From F23-B02 sp963625685 (lineage in GTDB: Bacteria; Bacillota; Clostridia; Oscillospirales; Oscillospiraceae), in assembly GCA_963625685.1 (NCBI GenBank), contig CAVFTR010000007.1, positions 1-64,000 on the forward strand: a stretch of DNA of 64,000 nucleotides, given 5' to 3'. The position numbers and the translations under genes were made by a program. Positions within the stretch are counted from its first letter, which is position 1; the number at the start of each line of letters is the position of its first letter. The notes under the pieces are model-generated. The model had not been told where the DNA came from and made no database searches. It saw only the letters and a program-made list of their open reading frames with translations. Positions 61,068-64,000 of the stretch are shown here, one piece after another.

Positions 61068-61649
61068 ATGCCGCTTATAGTTGATAAAGAAGCCGTCCGT
61101 ATGGACATACTTATGGCGTTCCAGCGCTGCATAGACCGCAAGCCGCTCACGAACGTCTCCCTGCGCGATATCGCCGCCGAGGCAGATATGAGTCACGCGA
61201 AGCTCCTGAATTACTTTGACAGCAAGGAGGAGCTCATCATAAGCTATGTGCGCTACACGCGCGACTTCATGAGCGAAAAATGCGTCGAGTGGTTCAACAC
61301 GCACGAGCGCGCAGATTACGGCTCGAACGTCGATTACATGAACGCCTTCATGAGCTACGTCGCGCGCGGCAGGGTCGGCGAGCGCCGGCCGAACGCCACG
61401 ACGCAGACCTACGTCCTCGCGCACTATAACGAGCGCGTGGCCGAGCTCATACGGGAGGAGTTTGCCGAGTGGCGGCGGATAATGGAGCTGTGCCTCAAGC
61501 GCATTTACGGCGACGAGGTCGGCGCGCGCGAGGCCGAGGGCATGATGATCCTCATCGCGGGCACCTTCATCTGCAACTACAACAACGCCCTTACAGGCTC
61601 CATCAGCGACGATATAATCGGCTCGTTCGATCTATTGCTGCGGTCATGA
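61068..61649 (+). CDS. TetR/AcrR-family regulator
   Basis: This 193-residue protein has the TetR helix-turn-helix (NVSLRDIAAEADMSHAKLLN, YFDSKEELIISYVRYTRD) and a helical ligand domain. AAGGAGAC precedes the ATG. It is divergent from the MBL hydrolase; the palindrome between them is the natural operator. Its ligand is probably the hydrolase substrate or product. Confidence 0.9.
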   Translation: MPLIVDKEAVRMDILMAFQRCIDRKPLTNVSLRDIAAEADMSHAKLLNYFDSKEELIISYVRYTRDFMSEKCVEWFNTHERADYGSNVDYMNAFMSYVARGRVGERRPNATTQTYVLAHYNERVAELIREEFAEWRRIMELCLKRIYGDEVGAREAEGMMILIAGTFICNYNNALTGSISDDIIGSFDLLLRS

Positions 61650-61681
61650 AAAAAACACAGTTTTTTCATGACCGCAGCAAT

Positions 61682-61847
61682 AACGCCACATTTTTTGTGA
61701 AGCTGACGCTTCACGAAAAATCTCGCCGTGCTCGTCAAAAAGTCCGTACCGGACATTTTTGATGGCTATGATCTGACTCGAGGCGGGCCTTGCCCCCTCG
61801 AACTCCCCCGCTGCGCGGATGTTTTTACGCAGCAGCATAGTTTTTTG
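61682..61847. repeat. Dispersed intergenic repeat, copy B
   Basis: It is homologous to 56731-56900 (about 85-90% by eye) but with different flanks: GGTCATGAAAAAA and TTTTTTCATGACC hairpin on the left and no dyads like those around copy A. It fills the gap between the TetR gene and the DUF1275 gene. No gene is seen between 61650 and 61926. Confidence 0.85.
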
Positions 61848-61874
61848 CAATCAAAAAAAGATCATCAGATCATG

Positions 61875-61906
61875 AAAAATCCGGGGTCTCTGACTCCGGA
61901 TTTTTT
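61875..61906 (-). terminator. Terminator after the DUF1275 gene
   Basis: AAAAATCCGG and CCGGATTTTTT flank an 11-base loop, with a T-run on each strand. Confidence 0.85.
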
Positions 61907-61926
61907 CATATAATTAACGATGCAGC

Positions 61927-62589
61927 TCAGGCCGCTTTTTCTCCGTCGATGAACATGACGGCGAAGGCGATAAACAGCAGCGCCGAGCTGAGAAGTATCG
62001 CTTTTTCCTGCCAGAGGCCGACAAAGACGTTTCCTATCACGGCGCCGAGGCCGAAGCAGGCTATGATACCGTAATACAGCGCCGCTCTGAGCAGCTGCTC
62101 TCTGTCGCGGACGCGGAGGTAGCTGCAGAGGCATTCCGTTCCGCTGCGCATATTTCCTATGCACATCGTCGTTGCGATGCTGTTGCCGCGTATTTTGCGG
62201 AAGCTTTCGACCTGTATGCCGCAGGCGAAGGATATCAGCGTATTTGCCGCCAGATCGAGCGTGAGCGGGAAAAACGCGACCGCGGCGAGTATCAGCGCCT
62301 CGGCAAGGACGGACACCTGCCGCCAGTGGAGAAAATGCTTCCAGCGCACGCGCACGAGCTCGCTCACGGCAATGCCCAGCACAAACGCGAGCACCGGCAG
62401 GAGATAGCTCAGCGCGCCCGGGATATCGCCCTCGGACAGATTCACGCCGACCAGCAGTATGTTGCCCGTCTGCGCGTTTGCAAAGACCCCTCCGCGCTCT
62501 ATGTACGAATACGCGTCCATAAAGCCGCCCGAAACGGCCAGAAGCATGCCCATCCGTATGGATTCCGACATCTGTTTTGTGTCTTTCAT
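61927..62589 (-). CDS. YoaK/DUF1275 family membrane protein
   Basis: This 220-residue protein has six hydrophobic segments and the family blocks AVSGGFMDAYSYIERGGVFA, NAQTGNILLVGV and GIQVESFRKIRGNSIATTMC. The function is unknown. The start MKDTKQM follows GGAGAATG; a longer frame of 100 residues upstream is a shadow of the hydrolase gene. It follows the alpha/beta hydrolase with five bases between. Confidence 0.9.
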   Translation of the reverse strand: MKDTKQMSESIRMGMLLAVSGGFMDAYSYIERGGVFANAQTGNILLVGVNLSEGDIPGALSYLLPVLAFVLGIAVSELVRVRWKHFLHWRQVSVLAEALILAAVAFFPLTLDLAANTLISFACGIQVESFRKIRGNSIATTMCIGNMRSGTECLCSYLRVRDREQLLRAALYYGIIACFGLGAVIGNVFVGLWQEKAILLSSALLFIAFAVMFIDGEKAA

Positions 62590-62593
62590 GGTA

Positions 62594-63325
62594 TCATTCT
62601 CCTCCGGCAAAGGCCGCGATGGCGTCGGCTGTGATGCGTATCTGCTCTGCGCCGGATATGCCCGGCTCGCCGTCGCCGTCCTGCGCGCCGTAGCTTCCGA
62701 ACTGCGAGTGGCAGCCGCCCTCGATGACGAGCTCGGTCGTATCCCCGGGGAGCCGGCTTCTGTATTTTTCATATGAATCGCGGTCCAGCACGCCGTCGGC
62801 CGTGCCGTAGACGGACAATACGCGCAGCCCGCTCTGGCTGAGGTCCTCCGTTGAATACGCCGCCAGCAGGACGAGGCCCTCGAGCTCACCGGCGTGCGAC
62901 GAGGCGTAGTCTGCCGCCATCGCGCCGCCGAGCGAATGTCCCGCCATGTACCAGTCTTCTATCTCGGGATGCTGCCGGCTCAGGCCGTCGGCCGCGTTCA
63001 CGTCGAGCACCGCGAGGTTAGCGGGCATCTCCACCAGGGCGCAGGCTATCCCTCGCTGCGCACAGGCGAGCATCAGCGGCGCGTAGGCGCTGTGCTCGAC
63101 CTTGCCGCCGGGATAAAAGATAAGCCCCGCCGACGGCTCGTCGGGCAGAAACCAGGTGACGCCGCCGAGCGTTTCGATATCCACGCCGACGGTCTGCGCG
63201 CTCATTGCCGACAGGGCCTGCGCGTCTGCGTGATAATAGTCCGAGACATAGGCAAAGCAGCCGACGGCTGCGGCAAGCAGGAGCGCCAGGCACACGAGCA
63301 GTATTATTTTCGCCTTTTTCTTCAT
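62594..63325 (-). CDS. Membrane-anchored alpha/beta hydrolase
   Basis: This 243-residue protein has an N-terminal anchor or signal (KKKAKIILLVCLALLLAAAV) and a compact alpha/beta hydrolase domain: LIFYPGGKVEHSAYAPL, the nucleophile elbow AGHSLGGAMA, Asp in GTADGVLD and His in EGGCHSQFGSYG. It probably acts on the outer face. It is co-transcribed with the DUF1275 gene. Substrate unknown. Confidence 0.88.
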   Translation of the reverse strand: MKKKAKIILLVCLALLLAAAVGCFAYVSDYYHADAQALSAMSAQTVGVDIETLGGVTWFLPDEPSAGLIFYPGGKVEHSAYAPLMLACAQRGIACALVEMPANLAVLDVNAADGLSRQHPEIEDWYMAGHSLGGAMAADYASSHAGELEGLVLLAAYSTEDLSQSGLRVLSVYGTADGVLDRDSYEKYRSRLPGDTTELVIEGGCHSQFGSYGAQDGDGEPGISGAEQIRITADAIAAFAGGE

Positions 63326-63362
63326 TTTCCCTTACCTCGGCCGTTTTCTCATCAGTATAACA

Positions 63363-63401
63363 GAAAATCCCGCGAAATCATAGCTTTGATTTCGCGGGAT
63401 C
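63363..63401 (-). terminator. Terminator after tRNA-Leu
   Basis: ATCCCGCGAAATCA pairs with TGATTTCGCGGGAT around a six-base loop, followed on the minus strand by TTTTC. Confidence 0.85.
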
Positions 63402-63403
63402 TG

Positions 63404-63491
63404 TGGTGCGCGAGGCGGGACTTGAACCCGCACGCCCGGAGTGAGCACTAGAACCTGAATCTAGCGAGTCTGCCAATTCCACCACTCGCGC
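63404..63491 (-). tRNA. tRNA-Leu (anticodon CAG)
   Basis: The minus strand folds as a long-variable-arm tRNA: acceptor GCGCGAG/CTCGCGC, D-arm with TGGAATTGGCAGAC, anticodon stem CTAGA/TCTAG with loop TTCAGGT, a variable arm (TGCTCACTCCGGGCGT), T-arm with GGGTTCAAGTCCC, discriminator A and encoded CCA. Confidence 0.97.
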
Positions 63492-63506
63492 ATTTAGTGC
63501 CTGATT

Positions 63507-63535
63507 ATAATAGCATCCCTCGGCCGCATTGTCAA
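63507..63535 (-). promoter_or_regulatory. Promoter of tRNA-Leu
   Basis: On the minus strand TTGACA is followed after 17 bases by TATTAT, 16 bases upstream of the mature 5' end. Confidence 0.82.
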
Positions 63536-63637
63536 GAAAATTCTTTTTCTGCTTTTGCGATATTTTTTCGCCGCGCCTATGTTAATTTATGCGCAGAGAT
63601 GATATAATCACAGCATCAATATAAGGAGGTCCCATAT

Positions 63638-64000
63638 ATGGACAGAAAACAGCTTAAGGCGCAGTCAAAGGCGCTGATAAGAAGCGCCGAGCCCAGACCC
63701 GTCGTCACCGCGATCATATATATCCTCATTCTCGCGGCGCTCAGCTTCCTTTCATATAAGATGATCGGCGTATCGGCCAATAAGCTTCAGCAGATATACG
63801 AGCAGTTCGGCTTCAACGCCGGAGTCACCTTCAACGGCGGCTCATACAGCTACGACCTGAATCAGGCCGATCTCGAGCAGTTTTTCTACGCCGTGCGCAG
63901 CGCGATGCCGGGGCCGGCCGCCATGCTGCTCGATCTGGCCATTCAGATACTGACCCTCCTCCTCGGCGCGGGCTTTGCGATCTTCTGCCTGCGCACGGTG
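63638..64000 (+). CDS. DUF975-like membrane protein, 5' part
   Basis: The frame starts MDRKQLKAQSKALIRSAEPR after AAGGAGG and runs off the window. A hydrophobic segment follows (AIIYILILAALSFLSY), then a polar stretch (about 50-85) and a second hydrophobic segment beginning near residue 92. The N-terminal MDRKQLKAQSK pattern fits the DUF975 family of clostridial membrane proteins. A TATAAT box lies at 63603-63608. Confidence 0.65.
   Translation, partial: MDRKQLKAQSKALIRSAEPRPVVTAIIYILILAALSFLSYKMIGVSANKLQQIYEQFGFNAGVTFNGGSYSYDLNQADLEQFFYAVRSAMPGPAAMLLDLAIQILTLLLGAGFAIFCLRTV

Noticed and set aside
62590..62889. N-terminal extension of the DUF1275 protein
   Set aside because: The extra 100 residues are Ser/Arg-rich antisense-like sequence over the hydrolase gene; a good start with a binding site lies at 62589.

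Overview
The window looks like chromosome from a GC-rich Clostridia bacterium, most likely an Oscillospiraceae/Ruminococcaceae-type gut anaerobe. The evidence is the Firmicutes gene order ylxM-ffh-rpsP-khpA-rimM-trmD, strong AGGAGG ribosome binding sites, a T-box in front of thrS, a CssRS/HtrA-like locus, the paired YfmF/YfmH M16 proteins, and ferredoxin-linked 2-oxoacid metabolism. No rRNA or CRISPR array is present. One tRNA (Leu, CAG anticodon) is seen.

Region 1 (about 0.3-17.8 kb) is an AT-richer accessory island next to the 3' end of ppdK. Its left edge carries an orphan copy of the ppdK 3' tail followed by a 258-bp repeat that is identical to the sequence just downstream of the real ppdK. 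The island holds a truncated large serine recombinase, a GmrSD-like (DUF262/DUF1524) restriction gene and a fragment of a second one, an AAA_14/DUF4143 ATPase, and a chimera of broken DUF1016-nuclease and VirB4 (conjugation) gene ends. Inside it lies an intact metabolic cassette (3-14.3 kb): a DASS transporter, a MATE exporter, a GPH-type MFS transporter, a ketopantoate-reductase-family dehydrogenase, a four-subunit 2-oxoacid:ferredoxin oxidoreductase, an ADP-forming acyl-CoA synthetase and a GntR/FCD regulator. Together they spell an uptake-oxidation-decarboxylation-ATP route for an unidentified 2-hydroxy or 2-oxo acid.

Region 2 (18-46.2 kb) is core chromosome: ppdK; rsmA; trmD fused to a GNAT acetyltransferase; rimM; khpA; rpsP; ffh; ylxM; a giant cyclic beta-1,2-glucan synthase-like protein; the yfmF-yfmH-lgt operon; a nitroreductase; a LURP-one protein; T-box-controlled thrS without a TGS domain; a probable yybP-ykoY (Mn2+) riboswitch before a CNNM/hemolysin protein and a P-type cation ATPase; a TRIC channel; and ychF.

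Region 3 (46.2-50.3 kb) is a second accessory patch bounded by 23-bp near-identical direct repeats. It holds an XRE repressor with two ACTCA-N5-TGAGT operators facing a consensus promoter that drives three tiny cysteine-rich proteins and a SEL1-repeat membrane protein. Beside them are fragments of a DNA methylase and of a DUF4143 ATPase, and one intact DUF4143 ATPase.

Region 4 (50.3-64 kb) returns to chromosome: a MerR-flavodoxin-CMD/cupin redox locus, a lipoprotein, htrA divergent from a two-component system with paired TTTCAG boxes, a metallophosphoesterase, a SurA/PrsA-like protein, tcdA, an MBL hydrolase divergent from a TetR regulator over a perfect palindrome, a DUF1275 protein, an alpha/beta hydrolase, tRNA-Leu and the start of a DUF975-like membrane protein cut by the window edge. 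Two copies of a roughly 170-bp intergenic repeat lie in this region.
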